The translations under genes and the position numbers were made by a program. Shown in pieces: positions 18,289-27,888 of a stretch of DNA of 64,000 bases (within the stretch, counting starts at the first letter, position 1; each line of letters begins with the position of its first letter). Below the pieces are notes generated by a model that saw nothing but the letters and a program-made list of their open reading frames with translations, ran no database searches and was not told where the DNA came from. The DNA comes from Pseudomonadota bacterium (lineage in GTDB: Bacteria > Pseudomonadota > Alphaproteobacteria > Sphingomonadales > Sphingomonadaceae), in contig JAJZQN010000009.1 of the NCBI GenBank assembly GCA_021847605.1, positions 59,712 to 123,711 on the forward strand, written 5' to 3'.

Positions 18289-20297
18289 CCCGCCAGCACC
18301 AGATTGATGAGGTCGGCCGATGATACGCCCGCCGACCGCAGGAAACCCTGATAATAGTCGCATCCCTCACGGGACAGCAGGTCGAGTTGCTGTTCCGTCT
18401 CCACGCCCTCGGCAATGACTTTCAGCCCTAGGGATTTCGCCATATGGATGACGCCGCGTACGATGATGCGGTCCCGCGCGGTTCCGGCAATGTCCTGCGC
18501 CAGACCGCTGTCGATCTTCAGATAGTCAAGCGGCAGGCTTTTCAGATAGGCTAGGCTGGAATAGCCCGTTCCGAAATCATCGATCGCCACCGCCAGCCCT
18601 TCGGCCCTCAGGCTACGCAACAAGGCCGCCGCACCGTCCACATCCAGAATGAGGCCGCTTTCGGTAATTTCCACGGTCAGCCTCGACCGCGGAAAGCCAC
18701 TATTGTCGACCATCGCCAACAGGTCCGCCATGAATGTCGGCTGCGCAATATCAGCCGCCGTCACATTGATTGACAGGCGCAGGTTCGACAGCGCGCGAGG
18801 CCATGCCGCCGCCTGCCGCAGCGCCTCGCCCTGAATGTGTGTGGAAAGCGGCAACATATAATCCGACCGTTCGGCCGTCTGGAACAATATGCCCGCGCCT
18901 AGCGGGCCATAATGCGGGTGGTTCCACCGGGCCAGCGCCTCTACGCCGCTAATCCGGTCGGACATGACCGGATATTGCGGCTGGAACACAATGCCGATTT
19001 CGCCCCGATCCAGCGCCAGCCGCAGGTCCGTTTCCAGACGGTCCGGATCGACCTGCCGACTTTGTTTTTCGGCCGACAATATACGGATGCCTTCGCCCCC
19101 GCCCTGTCGCGCATCGGCCAGTGCCGTCCCCGCCCGGCGCAGCAACAGGGTCGCGTCATCCTCCGGCCGTGCCTGCGCAATGCCGCATCGCGCAATCATA
19201 CGGATCAGGTGATCGCCCGCGCTGAATGGCCGACCGATAGCCCCAATCAACTGCCGGGCCAGAAATGTCGCACGGTCCCCGGTCGCCGCTTCCCCGGTCA
19301 GCCCGACCAGAAATTCGGTGCCCGCAATCCGCGCCGTCATCGCACCGGGAGCGACATCCTCGACCATTCGTTCGATCCGACGCGCGATCCGCCCCAACAA
19401 CGCATCACCCACCACCTGCCCATAGGCGGCATTCATCCGCTCGAACTGACTGATCGTCAGCAACAATATGGTCGTCGGCAGGCCGCTTCGCTGATCCAGC
19501 CAAAGCAGAGCCGCATCCCGCGACCGCAGTCCGGTCAGATAATCGCGCGACGCGCCATCGCGCTCATGCGTATCCGACATCCATTCGACGTCGGCGGCAA
19601 TTCCATTATCGTCGCTACGCAAATGATGGACCAGCCGATCACCCGGCCGTCCCGGCAGAGCATGGGCCAGCGAATCCGGTTGCCCCGCCCGCACCATCGC
19701 CCGCAAGGCCATCAATACCGATCGCCGTTCGGCCCGTGGCAAGCGCCACAGCAGCCGCGCGGGTGTCACCAAATCATCCTCCAGCCCCAGATGCCGGGCA
19801 AGGTTATCGCTCAACCGCACTCGCCCATCATGGCCCAGTTGCCAATAGAGCGCGTCCCCACGCCTGATCCTTTGCGCCCGCTGATGTCGGCGCGTCCCGC
19901 CACCAATTCGTTCGACCATACGGTGAGCGGATGCCAGCGTCGCCTGCAACGTCGCGTCACTGAACGGCGCGGTCAGATAATGGGTGGCGCCCGCTTCGAT
20001 CAACATGGGCAGGTTTGCATCCGCCTGCCATTCCACCAGCACGATCAATGCGCCGCCGCCCGCTTCACTTGCCGGGACCAGAGGTTTCAATAATTGATCC
20101 GGGTTTCCGCCCTGCCGCATGTCGACCAGCGCGACCTGAGCCTCGCTGCGCAAAAAGCGCTGGGCCGCGTCGCCAGGGCGTCGCGCCGCAATTACACGCC
20201 ATCCAACCCGCCGAACGGCCTGCGACAGCCCGTCCCGATCATCCGGCGACAGGATGAAAAGGCTTGGCTGACTGTCCCCTGCGCTATCCCCGTTCAC
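18285..20297 (-). CDS. Pseudo-receiver, degenerate GGDEF and EAL domain protein (probable c-di-GMP phosphodiesterase)
   Basis: 670 residues from a GTG start. Residues 10-125 resemble a receiver domain (SLFILSPDDRD, VALVDMRQGG) but the usual KPF lysine is replaced in YLTAPFSD. The GGDEF domain near 270-420 has AGTEF in place of GGDEF, so cyclase activity is unlikely. The EAL domain at about 430-670 keeps its catalytic set: GVEALARWNHP, LRLSINVTAADI, TVEITESGL, IDDFGTGYSSLAYLKSLPLD, YLKIDSG and IAEGVETEQQL. This favours c-di-GMP hydrolysis. No membrane segment is present. Confidence 0.88.
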   Translation of the reverse strand: MNGDSAGDSQPSLFILSPDDRDGLSQAVRRVGWRVIAARRPGDAAQRFLRSEAQVALVDMRQGGNPDQLLKPLVPASEAGGGALIVLVEWQADANLPMLIEAGATHYLTAPFSDATLQATLASAHRMVERIGGGTRRHQRAQRIRRGDALYWQLGHDGRVRLSDNLARHLGLEDDLVTPARLLWRLPRAERRSVLMALRAMVRAGQPDSLAHALPGRPGDRLVHHLRSDDNGIAADVEWMSDTHERDGASRDYLTGLRSRDAALLWLDQRSGLPTTILLLTISQFERMNAAYGQVVGDALLGRIARRIERMVEDVAPGAMTARIAGTEFLVGLTGEAATGDRATFLARQLIGAIGRPFSAGDHLIRMIARCGIAQARPEDDATLLLRRAGTALADARQGGGEGIRILSAEKQSRQVDPDRLETDLRLALDRGEIGIVFQPQYPVMSDRISGVEALARWNHPHYGPLGAGILFQTAERSDYMLPLSTHIQGEALRQAAAWPRALSNLRLSINVTAADIAQPTFMADLLAMVDNSGFPRSRLTVEITESGLILDVDGAAALLRSLRAEGLAVAIDDFGTGYSSLAYLKSLPLDYLKIDSGLAQDIAGTARDRIIVRGVIHMAKSLGLKVIAEGVETEQQLDLLSREGCDYYQGFLRSAGVSSADLINLVLAG

Positions 20298-20415
20298 AAA
20301 TCAGACTCCACCCGCGCATATATTTCGCGACCCTATACGCCATCGGTTAGCGAGCCGTTGTCATCACCGCAACCGGCGGTCTTGCACCGGCCATGCCCAT
20401 CGCTTAGCTAAGGGC

Positions 20416-21417
20416 ATGGCCTTAGCCGATCCATCCCCTGCGCCCCTGATCGACGGTCTTGGCCGTCAGATCAGCTATCTGCGCATTTCGGTGACGGATC
20501 GTTGCGACATGCGCTGCCGCTATTGCATGGCGGAAAAGATGCAGTTTCTGCCGAAAAATCAGGTTTTGTCGCTGGAAGAAATTGCTCTGCTGGCCGACCT
20601 GTTCATCGCGCGGGGGATCACCAGAATACGTCTGACTGGCGGCGAACCGCTGGTACGGCGCGATATTGGCGATCTGGTTCGCCGGATCGGACGGCATCTG
20701 GGCCATGGCCTGAATGAACTCACGCTCACCACGAATGGCACCCAACTGGCGCAGCATGCCGATATGCTCGCCGACGCAGGCATCCGACGCATCAATGTCA
20801 GCCTAGACAGTCGTGACCCTGATCGCTTCGCCCATCTGACGCGCGGCGGCGATGTGCGTGCCGTGCTGACGGGGCTGAACGCAGCCCGCACGGCTGGCCT
20901 CGCCATCAAAATCAACATGGTTGCCCTGAAAGGCATCAATCAGGATGAGATTATCCCGATGTTGCGCTGGTGCGACGATCAGGGTTTTGACCTCACCCTC
21001 ATTGAAACTATGCCGTTGGGAGACATTGGCGGAGATCGCACCGACCATTATCTGCCATTGACGCAGGCGGTGGACGACATCCGGGCCGATCACAATTTAA
21101 TCCCCATCGCTCATCGCACGGGCGGCCCTGCCCGCTATCATGCGGTGGAAGGGATGCAGACGCGCCTAGGGCTTATCACTCCACTCACCAACAATTTCTG
21201 CGGCGACTGCAACCGCATCCGCATGAGTTGCGAAGGCAAAATATATATGTGCCTGGGACATGAAGATCATGTCGATTTCAAAAGCGCCCTGCGTGAGAAT
21301 GGCCCTTGCGCTGTAGGACCGCTGGTCGATCGCGCTTTGCGACGCAAACCTGCTCGCCATGATTTCCACATCGGCACACCAGCGACGCACCGCCATATGA
21401 GCGTGACTGGCGGATGA
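20416..21417 (+). CDS. moaA: GTP 3',8-cyclase MoaA
   Basis: 333 residues. This radical-SAM enzyme makes 3',8-cyclo-GTP in the first step of molybdenum cofactor synthesis. The SAM cluster motif CxxxCxxC is at residues 30-37 (CDMRCRYC). The second cluster comes from [20 protein letters not shown] near the C-terminus, and the essential terminal Gly-Gly is present (MSVTGG at the end). [13 protein letters not shown] and TTNGTQL are SAM-binding parts. It overlaps nadK by four bases (ATGA), so the two are translationally coupled. Confidence 0.96.
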   Translation: MALADPSPAPLIDGLGRQISYLRISVTDRCDMRCRYCMAEKMQFLPKNQVLSLEEIALLADLFIARGITRIRLTGGEPLVRRDIGDLVRRIGRHLGHGLNELTLTTNGTQLAQHADMLADAGIRRINVSLDSRDPDRFAHLTRGGDVRAVLTGLNAARTAGLAIKINMVALKGINQDEIIPMLRWCDDQGFDLTLIETMPLGDIGGDRTDHYLPLTQAVDDIRADHNLIPIAHRTGGPARYHAVEGMQTRLGLITPLTNNFCGDCNRIRMSCEGKIYMCLGHEDHVDFKSALRENGPCAVGPLVDRALRRKPARHDFHIGTPATHRHMSVTGG

Positions 21418-22190
21418 GCGCTGAACCCCGGCGCGCCCTCGTCGCGTCTCCGACACAGGCGGCCCGCGCTGCCGAAGAAAGACTGCGCGCCACCTATGAC
21501 TTCGTGCCGTTCGAGGAAGCGGACATGGTCATCGCCCTGGGCGGAGACGGTTTCATGCTTCAAACGCTGCATTCCATGCTGGAAAGCCGTCGCATCCGGC
21601 CGATCTTTGGCATGAACCTTGGCACCGTCGGCTTCCTGATGAATGAATGGCGGCTGGAGCGGCTGGAGCAGCGGCTGGAAAAGGCGAAGAGCTTCAAGGT
21701 CAATCCGCTGCGCATGACGGTCGACACAATCGACGGCGAACAATTTTCGATTCCCGCGATCAATGAAGTCTCGCTGCTGCGAGAAACCCGCCAGACCGCG
21801 AAGCTGGAGGTGCAGGTAAACGACCGACCCGTCCTGCCCGAACTGGTATGCGACGGCGTGCTGGTGGCAACGCCTGCCGGCTCCACAGCCTATAATCTTT
21901 CCGCCCACGGCCCCATATTGCCGCTGGGGTCCGGGCTGGTCGCCCTTACACCGATCAGCCCGTTCCGTCCCCGCCGCTGGCGTGGGGCCATCCTGCCGGA
22001 AAATACCGCCATTCGCTTTACCGTCCTCGACGCGGTCAAACGTCCGGTCAGTGCCGTCGCCGACCAGCGCGAAGTGCGCGATGTCGCACAGGTGGAAGTG
22101 CGTATCGATCGCGCCACGCCCCTTACCCTTTTGTTCGACCCGGAACACACGCTGGACGACCGCATTGCGGCCGAACAATTCATCGCCTGA
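21414..22190 (+). CDS. nadK: NAD kinase
   Basis: 258 residues. NAD kinase phosphorylates NAD to NADP in the cytoplasm. The GGDG motif is at residues 43-46 ([13 protein letters not shown]), followed by [14 protein letters not shown], the NE site in INEVSLLRE, and the glycine-rich [20 protein letters not shown] that binds the dinucleotide. Length fits the short alphaproteobacterial form. The ATG overlaps the moaA stop, so both genes share a transcript; a regulatory link is not evident. Confidence 0.95.
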   Translation: MSAEPRRALVASPTQAARAAEERLRATYDFVPFEEADMVIALGGDGFMLQTLHSMLESRRIRPIFGMNLGTVGFLMNEWRLERLEQRLEKAKSFKVNPLRMTVDTIDGEQFSIPAINEVSLLRETRQTAKLEVQVNDRPVLPELVCDGVLVATPAGSTAYNLSAHGPILPLGSGLVALTPISPFRPRRWRGAILPENTAIRFTVLDAVKRPVSAVADQREVRDVAQVEVRIDRATPLTLLFDPEHTLDDRIAAEQFIA

Positions 22191-22280
22191 AAGAAGGTGA
22201 AAAAAATCTCGCAAATAGCGCTTGCCATTTTTCGAATCTCGCTGCTATAGGCGCGGCCTGCCCGGCGGAAGTCGGGCTGC

Positions 22281-22355
22281 TCCCCGATAGCTCAGCGGTA
22301 GAGCATTCGACTGTTAATCGAATGGCCGTAGGTTCGAATCCTACTCGGGGAGCCA
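22281..22355 (+). tRNA. tRNA-Asn (GTT)
   Basis: A complete cloverleaf of 75 bases including encoded CCA. Acceptor stem tccccga pairs with tcgggga at 22345-22351, the D-arm reads gctcagcggtagagc, the anticodon stem is ttcga/tcgaa with loop ctgttaa, and the anticodon GTT is at 22313-22315. The T-arm is gtaggttcgaatcctac. The 3' part, from 22341 on, doubles as the end of the serine recombinase gene on the other strand. Confidence 0.97.
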
Positions 22356-23984
22356 TTTTGAAACGCCCCCGCCCCCCGGCATAATCGGGGGGCCGGGCGG
22401 CGGATCTCCAAAGGCACTTTCTTCAAGCATTCCAAAGGGTTCGCGGAAGGTCACCGTGAGCTCGCCGTTTGCCCAAGTGCTGTTCGAAACCAACAGATTC
22501 AAAGCGGCGTTTTTTGCGTTTTGCGACTGTATGTTGAAGGTCCGGTGAGCGTTCCGCGCTAGATCGAGAAGCGCGACGCCGTCGTCGACAAAGGCATCCT
22601 CAGCGTTGTGGAGCACGTCGATCTGTCGCTGGCAGCGAGCCCGCTCGTCACGCCAGGTCGCTGCCATCCGATCGTGCATGTCAGGCGTGATCCTCCCATC
22701 CAGATGATCGACGTAGAGCTTATCGAGGCGCTGCTGGAGCCGATCGGAATCAGCCCGCAAGCGATCAAGGGTCTCAATCCGCTCCCTGCTCTTGTCGGCG
22801 TGCGATTCGCGGATGACCCGCTCGATCAGCGAGAAGACCTCGTCGTCCATCCGCAACCGCGACAGCTGCGCCGAGAACGCCTCGGCAAGAGCCTCCTCCC
22901 GCACATATTTCTCCGGGCATTTCTGCCTGAAGCCAGAGCAATGATAATAGATGTAGGTGCCCCGTTGCATCTGCGCGACGACGGCGCATCCGCAGTGTCC
23001 ACATGTGATGAGACCGGTGAAGGCAAAACGGATCGGATCGGCCCGCACATTGCTCGCGCTCCGCCCGTCGAGAACCTCCTGAACGTTCTCCCAGGTTTCA
23101 GTGGTGATGAGCGGCTCGTGGGTGCCTTGATAGAGACGGCCAGCCCACTCGAAGGCCCCGGCGTAGATGCGGTTCCGAAGCATGTAGTGCATGGTGCTCA
23201 CGCCCACAGGCCGCTGGCTTTTTCGGTACTTCAGGCCAGCTTCTCGCGCCTTTGCAGTCAGATCCTTCAGCGCGTAATCACCCGTCTCGAACCACTCGAA
23301 AACACGGGCCACGATCGGCGCCGATTCGGGATCGGGGACAATGATTTTCTTGCCGTGCGGGCCGACCACGTTGAGGTAGCCGATCGGAGCCTGGGACGGC
23401 CAGATTCCCTGTTTTGCCTTCTCCATCATGCCCTTGCGGGCCTCTTCTGAAAGATTGTCCACATAGTTCTTGGCCATGAGGACCTTGATCCCATGCATGA
23501 ACTTTTCGGACGACCGGGACTCGCGGGAGAGGACCGTGCCCTCCTTCACGAGGTGCTGCTCGACATCAAAATCGTCGAGCGTCACCCAGTCCTTGATGTT
23601 CCGATAGAGCCGGTCCGTCTTCTCGACGAGCAGGTGCCGTACCCCAGGATGAGCACGAAGGTACTTCAACATAGCCTCAAACTGCGTGCGGCCGGTCTTC
23701 TTCGCGGTTTCGACATCGACATATTGCTGCACGATCGCGAAGCCGTTCCGCTGGGCATATTCGCGAACCAGCGCGATCTGGGCATCGATCGAGAAGCCCT
23801 CCTTTTCCTGCTCGGCGGTCGATACCCGCGCGTAGAGCACTGCCTTCTCGCCGGCATTTGATCGCGACTTGATAGGTGAATTCGTGGTCGGCTCACCCCC
23901 GCGTTGGTGTGGGTAAGAACCAGGATCGGCGTGCGTCCTTCGTGGCGAGCCAGCGCGCGGCTCAACAACTCGGTCTTGCCGCAA
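22341..23984 (-). CDS. Large serine recombinase (site-specific integrase) at tRNA-Asn
   Basis: 547 residues if started at ATG 23984. The catalytic N-domain begins at AVLYARVSTAEQEKEGFSID with the nucleophile Ser in ARVST. VEKTDRLYRN and a recombinase domain (MMEKAKQGIWPSQAPIGYLN) follow, then a zinc ribbon (GLITCGHCGCAVV, CSGFRQKCPEKY) and a coiled coil. The final residues KWLPE and the stop codon are encoded by the antisense of the tRNA-Asn 3' end. The first 40 or so codons overlap a helicase remnant in another frame, so the native start may be lost; GTG 23840 is the nearest alternative but truncates the first strand. It probably mediated the integration of this island. Confidence 0.9.
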   Translation of the reverse strand: MRQDRVVEPRAGSPRRTHADPGSYPHQRGGEPTTNSPIKSRSNAGEKAVLYARVSTAEQEKEGFSIDAQIALVREYAQRNGFAIVQQYVDVETAKKTGRTQFEAMLKYLRAHPGVRHLLVEKTDRLYRNIKDWVTLDDFDVEQHLVKEGTVLSRESRSSEKFMHGIKVLMAKNYVDNLSEEARKGMMEKAKQGIWPSQAPIGYLNVVGPHGKKIIVPDPESAPIVARVFEWFETGDYALKDLTAKAREAGLKYRKSQRPVGVSTMHYMLRNRIYAGAFEWAGRLYQGTHEPLITTETWENVQEVLDGRSASNVRADPIRFAFTGLITCGHCGCAVVAQMQRGTYIYYHCSGFRQKCPEKYVREEALAEAFSAQLSRLRMDDEVFSLIERVIRESHADKSRERIETLDRLRADSDRLQQRLDKLYVDHLDGRITPDMHDRMAATWRDERARCQRQIDVLHNAEDAFVDDGVALLDLARNAHRTFNIQSQNAKNAALNLLVSNSTWANGELTVTFREPFGMLEESAFGDPPPGPPIMPGGGGVSKWLPE

Positions 23985-24046
23985 CCGGCCGGCGCGATGA
24001 TCGCTCCGCGCCCGATCGCAAGGAGATCGGGCAGGCCGTCAGACAT
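23893..24046 (-). pseudogene. UvrD/Rep-type helicase, N-terminal stub
   Basis: From ATG 24046 the frame encodes about 51 residues of a superfamily 1 helicase: a Q-motif-like leader, Walker A IIAPAGCGKTELLSRAL and motif Ia ILVLTHTNAGV. Similarity then ends abruptly and the same frame runs on as unrelated sequence next to the serine recombinase. The rest of a 500-700 residue helicase is absent. The start overlaps the stop of the OLD-type gene by eight bases, as expected of an operon in which an OLD-nuclease gene precedes a UvrD-helicase gene. Confidence 0.75.
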
Positions 24047-25238
24047 GATCGATCCATCCGAAGATGGCATCGATCGTCGGACGAAGCTGGCCTCCGACCA
24101 CCTGATGCAGGTCGGGCGCGACAATCTCCTGCGCCACCGCTTCCATGGCGCCCACGCTCTTGAACCAACCCTTGCGCGTGCGCGAAGCGCGGCCGAGCAT
24201 GGCGCGGGTCGGCGCATCGAGGCTGCCGAACGCCACCAGGTTCAGCACGTTCTGGAGCTGATAGGCGTTCTGTGACACCGAACGGACGTGATCGGCGACA
24301 ACGCTTTCCTCCTTCAGATCGATGGCACGTTCGAGAAGCTGCTTGGCGGCTCCGACCGACAGCGACATGAACAGCTCATCCTCGAGGGCATGGCCATCGG
24401 CCCATTTGAAAACCTGTCCGCCGGCCTGAAGGAAGCCCGCTTCGAGATTGCCGTGCACCGCGATATCGCTATCGCGCAGCACCGCTGTTCGATAGCCCAT
24501 CTGCTGGAAGGCTGTCGCGCGGGCGAAGGTCGTGTCGCCGCCGCCATCGACCAGTGCAACACCCAGGGCGGTCAGCGATGGCCGGTTCGTCACCTGGCGA
24601 TAGAGGTCGAGCCCCCGGATCAACCCCACCTCGCTCGCGCCCTCACACACGAGCACCGACCGCGCCAGCAAAGCGTCGGGAAATTTGCGGACCGTCCCTT
24701 GCACGTCGCCGGCGCGGCCCATCCATGAAACCGTATGTCCAAATGACCCGGGTCGCACGACATGGAGTTGCTGGACCGACAGTTCTCGCACTGCGACCGG
24801 CGAATGGCTGGTAACGAAGGCCTGCAAGGGCGGTGTCTGCTCCTTGGCACCCAGTTCGGTGAGCAGGCGAATGATCCGGTGCGGCTCGAGGCCATGTTCC
24901 AGTTCGTCGATAAGGATCATCGGGGCATCACCGGCAACATGCCGCTGCAAGCCGGCCACAAGCAGGCGAACCGACCCTAGTCCGAGACCTCGCAGTGGGA
25001 CACCGTCACCACTATGAAGTGAAATCGTGCCGCCCGTGACGTTCACGCCGTGGGCATCGAGCAGAGCCTGCACCTGTCCAGCGATCGGGACACCCAATCT
25101 GCCGGCGGTGGTCTGAACGGCAGTCAAGGCTTCGCCGAGTTGATCCTTTGCCTTGTCGCCAAAGGCAATGCGCGCATCGCGCGCGGCTTGCGCGATAGCC
25201 GAGGCGGCGCTGGCCCGTGCCGGCGTACATCCCCGCCC
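24039..25238 (-). pseudogene. OLD-family ATPase/TOPRIM nuclease lacking its N-terminus
   Basis: The frame is open from 25238 and has only a TTG (25127) as possible start. The encoded part begins inside the ABC-type ATPase: a signature-like GLGLGSVRLLVAGLQ, Walker B MILIDELEHGLEPHRI and the switch AFVTSHSP. A TOPRIM domain follows (SVLVCEGASEVGLIRGLD, VDGGGD, AVLRDSDI). Walker A and about 150-200 upstream residues are missing, so the ATPase cannot work. This order is that of OLD and GajA-type nucleases. A deletion has joined its middle to the PLD-like gene upstream. Confidence 0.75.
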
Positions 25239-26377
25239 TCACTGTCGGGTTGCGACGGTCGCCAGTGAAGCAGGCCGGACTCGAGTTCGAAGGCGCCGGG
25301 CTGGCGTGCCTCGATCGCCTTGAGCGGTATGGGCGAAGTCTCCACGGGTTCGGGAAGATCATCGAGATCAATCGCATCGCCATCGAGCCAGCGATCGAGG
25401 CCCAGCGCCTCGCGCGCCGCCCCTCGCGGCAGACGACGATAGATACAGGCTTCGGCATTGACGCCGACCGCGCCGGGGCGACCGAATGCCGCGGTCGTGC
25501 AGTTTGCGCTGCCGAGCAGGACATGATCATGCTCGGCGGTCGAGGCGATCAGGATCTTGGCATGGGTAAAGCGCTGGGACGGCCAGTCGAGCGCAACGAT
25601 CCGCACCTTCTTCGCGAAGGGAGCATCCTTGGGAAATTCGTGGCCGACTGGATCGATCGGCAGGATGATATGCTTGGGCGCCAGGCGGCGGGACAGGTCA
25701 GCGAGTGCGCTGAGATCGCTGTCCCAATAGGGGCTTATCGCCACGAGCGACCGGACCTTTGCATCGCCGACCAGCGAGACGAACCGGTCGGCGAAGCCGG
25801 TTTCGCCAGGTGCATGGAGCAAGGCGATCGCGGACCCATCCTCCAGTTCGTGCAGATCCTGCGCGATGGGGCCATCGAGCCATGCTGCGCGCTCCCGTGC
25901 CCACAGGATCGCATCGCGCGCGGGTGATGGGGTCTTTGGCACCAGCGTATCGAGATAGCGCCACACGGAACGGATGATGGCGCGCTCGGGGCCGTCCTCA
26001 TCCTTGCACTCGATCTCGATCACGACTTCGGCGTTACCCGCGAGGCCGGAGGCGGTCAGGTTGGCCGAACTCACGAAAGCACGTGCACTGTCGCGGCCGA
26101 CCTGGAGGATGATCTTGGGGTGGAAAATCCCGTCGGCGGCCGGCGGGCTGTAGAGCGCATAGTCCCGGCCGAGCCCGGTCGGAAGGGTCGATCCATCGGA
26201 CAGGGCGAGCGCGGCCATCCGGGCATCGGTGATCAGGAGGAGATTGGAGGCACCGCTTGCCATGAGCTGGGGCAGGAGGATTTCCTCGACCGCGACGAAC
26301 TCGACGGCGAAGCTCGTGACAATCGCACTGTGGAAGGGCCGGCCGGCGCGGCGACCAAGACGGTCGGGGAGCCTCAT
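25124..26377 (-). pseudogene. Phospholipase D-like protein, C-terminally truncated by deletion
   Basis: 417 codons. Two HKD-type half sites are visible: FHPKIILQVGRDSARAFVSS with ANLTASG, and FTHAKILIASTAEHDHVLLG with SANCTTAAFG. These PLD nuclease/phosphodiesterase motifs look intact. After about residue 368 (LLHWRPSQPDSEGGDV) the sequence becomes Arg/Pro-rich and is the out-of-frame reading of the OLD-family gene, so the native C-terminus is lost. The ATG overlaps the stop of the upstream 504-residue gene by four bases. It could still make a truncated protein. Confidence 0.7.
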
Positions 26378-27888
26378 TGCGCTGCCTCCAGAGCCGCAAG
26401 GCCGCGTGCTGTCGGACCCTTCTCGTCGAGGAGGTGGATGTCGGCCAGGAACTGGATCGCCGGCTGGAGGCGCGGCGTCGTGGCGACAGGCTGGTATGCG
26501 GCCAGATAGACGAGCCTGGCCTCGCGCTGTTCGAACAGAAAGGTATAATCGCGCTGGCGGCGCAACTTCTGCATGGCGACCCAGCTATGCCGGCGGACGA
26601 CCCGCTCGAGCATATAGTCGGCGATAAGGTCGATGACGGCCTCCCCTTCCCTTTGCTCCAGCCAGAAGATTTCTGTCCGCAGCGAATGAGCTGAGCCCCT
26701 GTCGGGAAGTCCCTCGGCGGCCGCAGCAGCAAGATCGGATCGATCGGCGATACGCTGATGCAGTGCCGCCATCAGCGTGATCGCCTGAACCGCCTTGTCG
26801 GCCACGGCGCCGCGCGCGCTGGTCAATCGATCCCAGGCATCTTCATAGGCGAAGTCTGTGGAATCGAGGCCGATACGCATGTCTCGCCAGCTCGCCGAGA
26901 AATCACCATCCTCATGCGCCTCGAGATGCGCCACGATCTCGGCGCGGATTTCGGGAAGCGACCTCCCTTGGGGGGTACTGTTGATGATCGCGATGGCCCA
27001 GGCGAGGAGCGCGGCACAGGCGATCTGCATGAGATCCTGGCACTGATAGGCTTCCCAGTTGAGGCGCTGTGCTTCCAGATCGCCGGGCAGAGCGGTCTCC
27101 GGCGGGTCGAACAGATGCCATCGGACATGGTCAGGGGCTGGCCATGCATCGCGGACACGCGCCGCATCGAGGATAAGGGCCAGGGTCGCGGCGCGACTGG
27201 GGGCGCTTTTCTGCGCGGCTTCTCCCCGGGCGAACAGGAGCGTTTCATAGAAGAGCCGTTCCTCGCTGTCCGAACCGATGCCCGAGGGTATGATCGGTTC
27301 GAGCCGTTCCAGTTCGCGCAGGCTGACGCGCGCATCGGCGATTTTCGCACGCAGGAGTTTCGCGAGGTCTGGACCGATCGCGTCGGCAAACAGCGTGGCG
27401 GCGCGACGTCCCAGATCCCGGGTCGCGACCTGGATTCCGTGCCTGTTCTCGGTGAACAGGCCCATCTCGACCATCTGGCTGTAATAGGCGCCGCCGAAGA
27501 CACCGATCGACTGACGCAGATAACGTTCTTGCGCGGGGTCGGTCGAGGCAGCCGCTTCGAAATCGACGATGCGGTCTGCGGCGGTCAGGCGGCGATTCGC
27601 CCAGTCGATCCCGCCGACCCCGGTCTCGCCGGCCTGCGCCGACACCAGCGCGTAGAGCGCCTCGGCGCGTCGCACCCAGCTACGCCAGGCTTCGAAATCG
27701 TTGGTGGCCCCTTTGCGGGCGTAAGTTTCGCTCAACCAGCAATAATAGCCATAATAGCGCATGCGCAGTGTGACGTTGCTGATGCCGGGGAGCAACGACT
27801 GATAGAGCAGAACGCCACTATTCTGCATGCCGAGGGGATCAAGGCCACGCTTGTCCGCTCGATCGGTCCATTGTGGTAACAGGTTCAT
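26374..27888 (-). CDS. Unrecognised 504-residue protein, first gene of a degraded defence-like operon
   Basis: No family recognised with confidence. The N-terminus (RADKRGLDPLGMQNSGVLLY, then LLPGISNVTLRMRYYGYYCW) has a layout reminiscent of DUF6361-type proteins, in which a PGxSxxxxRxRYY-like segment opens a long helical protein; this is a weak impression. The remainder is mostly helical with no nuclease or ATPase motif. ATG 27888 has GAGGGG just upstream; ATGs at 27900 and 27909 are alternatives. It is translationally coupled to the PLD-like gene and reads intact. Confidence 0.7.
   Translation of the reverse strand: MNLLPQWTDRADKRGLDPLGMQNSGVLLYQSLLPGISNVTLRMRYYGYYCWLSETYARKGATNDFEAWRSWVRRAEALYALVSAQAGETGVGGIDWANRRLTAADRIVDFEAAASTDPAQERYLRQSIGVFGGAYYSQMVEMGLFTENRHGIQVATRDLGRRAATLFADAIGPDLAKLLRAKIADARVSLRELERLEPIIPSGIGSDSEERLFYETLLFARGEAAQKSAPSRAATLALILDAARVRDAWPAPDHVRWHLFDPPETALPGDLEAQRLNWEAYQCQDLMQIACAALLAWAIAIINSTPQGRSLPEIRAEIVAHLEAHEDGDFSASWRDMRIGLDSTDFAYEDAWDRLTSARGAVADKAVQAITLMAALHQRIADRSDLAAAAAEGLPDRGSAHSLRTEIFWLEQREGEAVIDLIADYMLERVVRRHSWVAMQKLRRQRDYTFLFEQREARLVYLAAYQPVATTPRLQPAIQFLADIHLLDEKGPTARGLAALEAAQ

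Noticed and set aside
22341..27888. Functional Gabija system
   Set aside because: The OLD-type gene lacks Walker A and the helicase is a 51-residue stub, so the locus cannot be intact Gabija.
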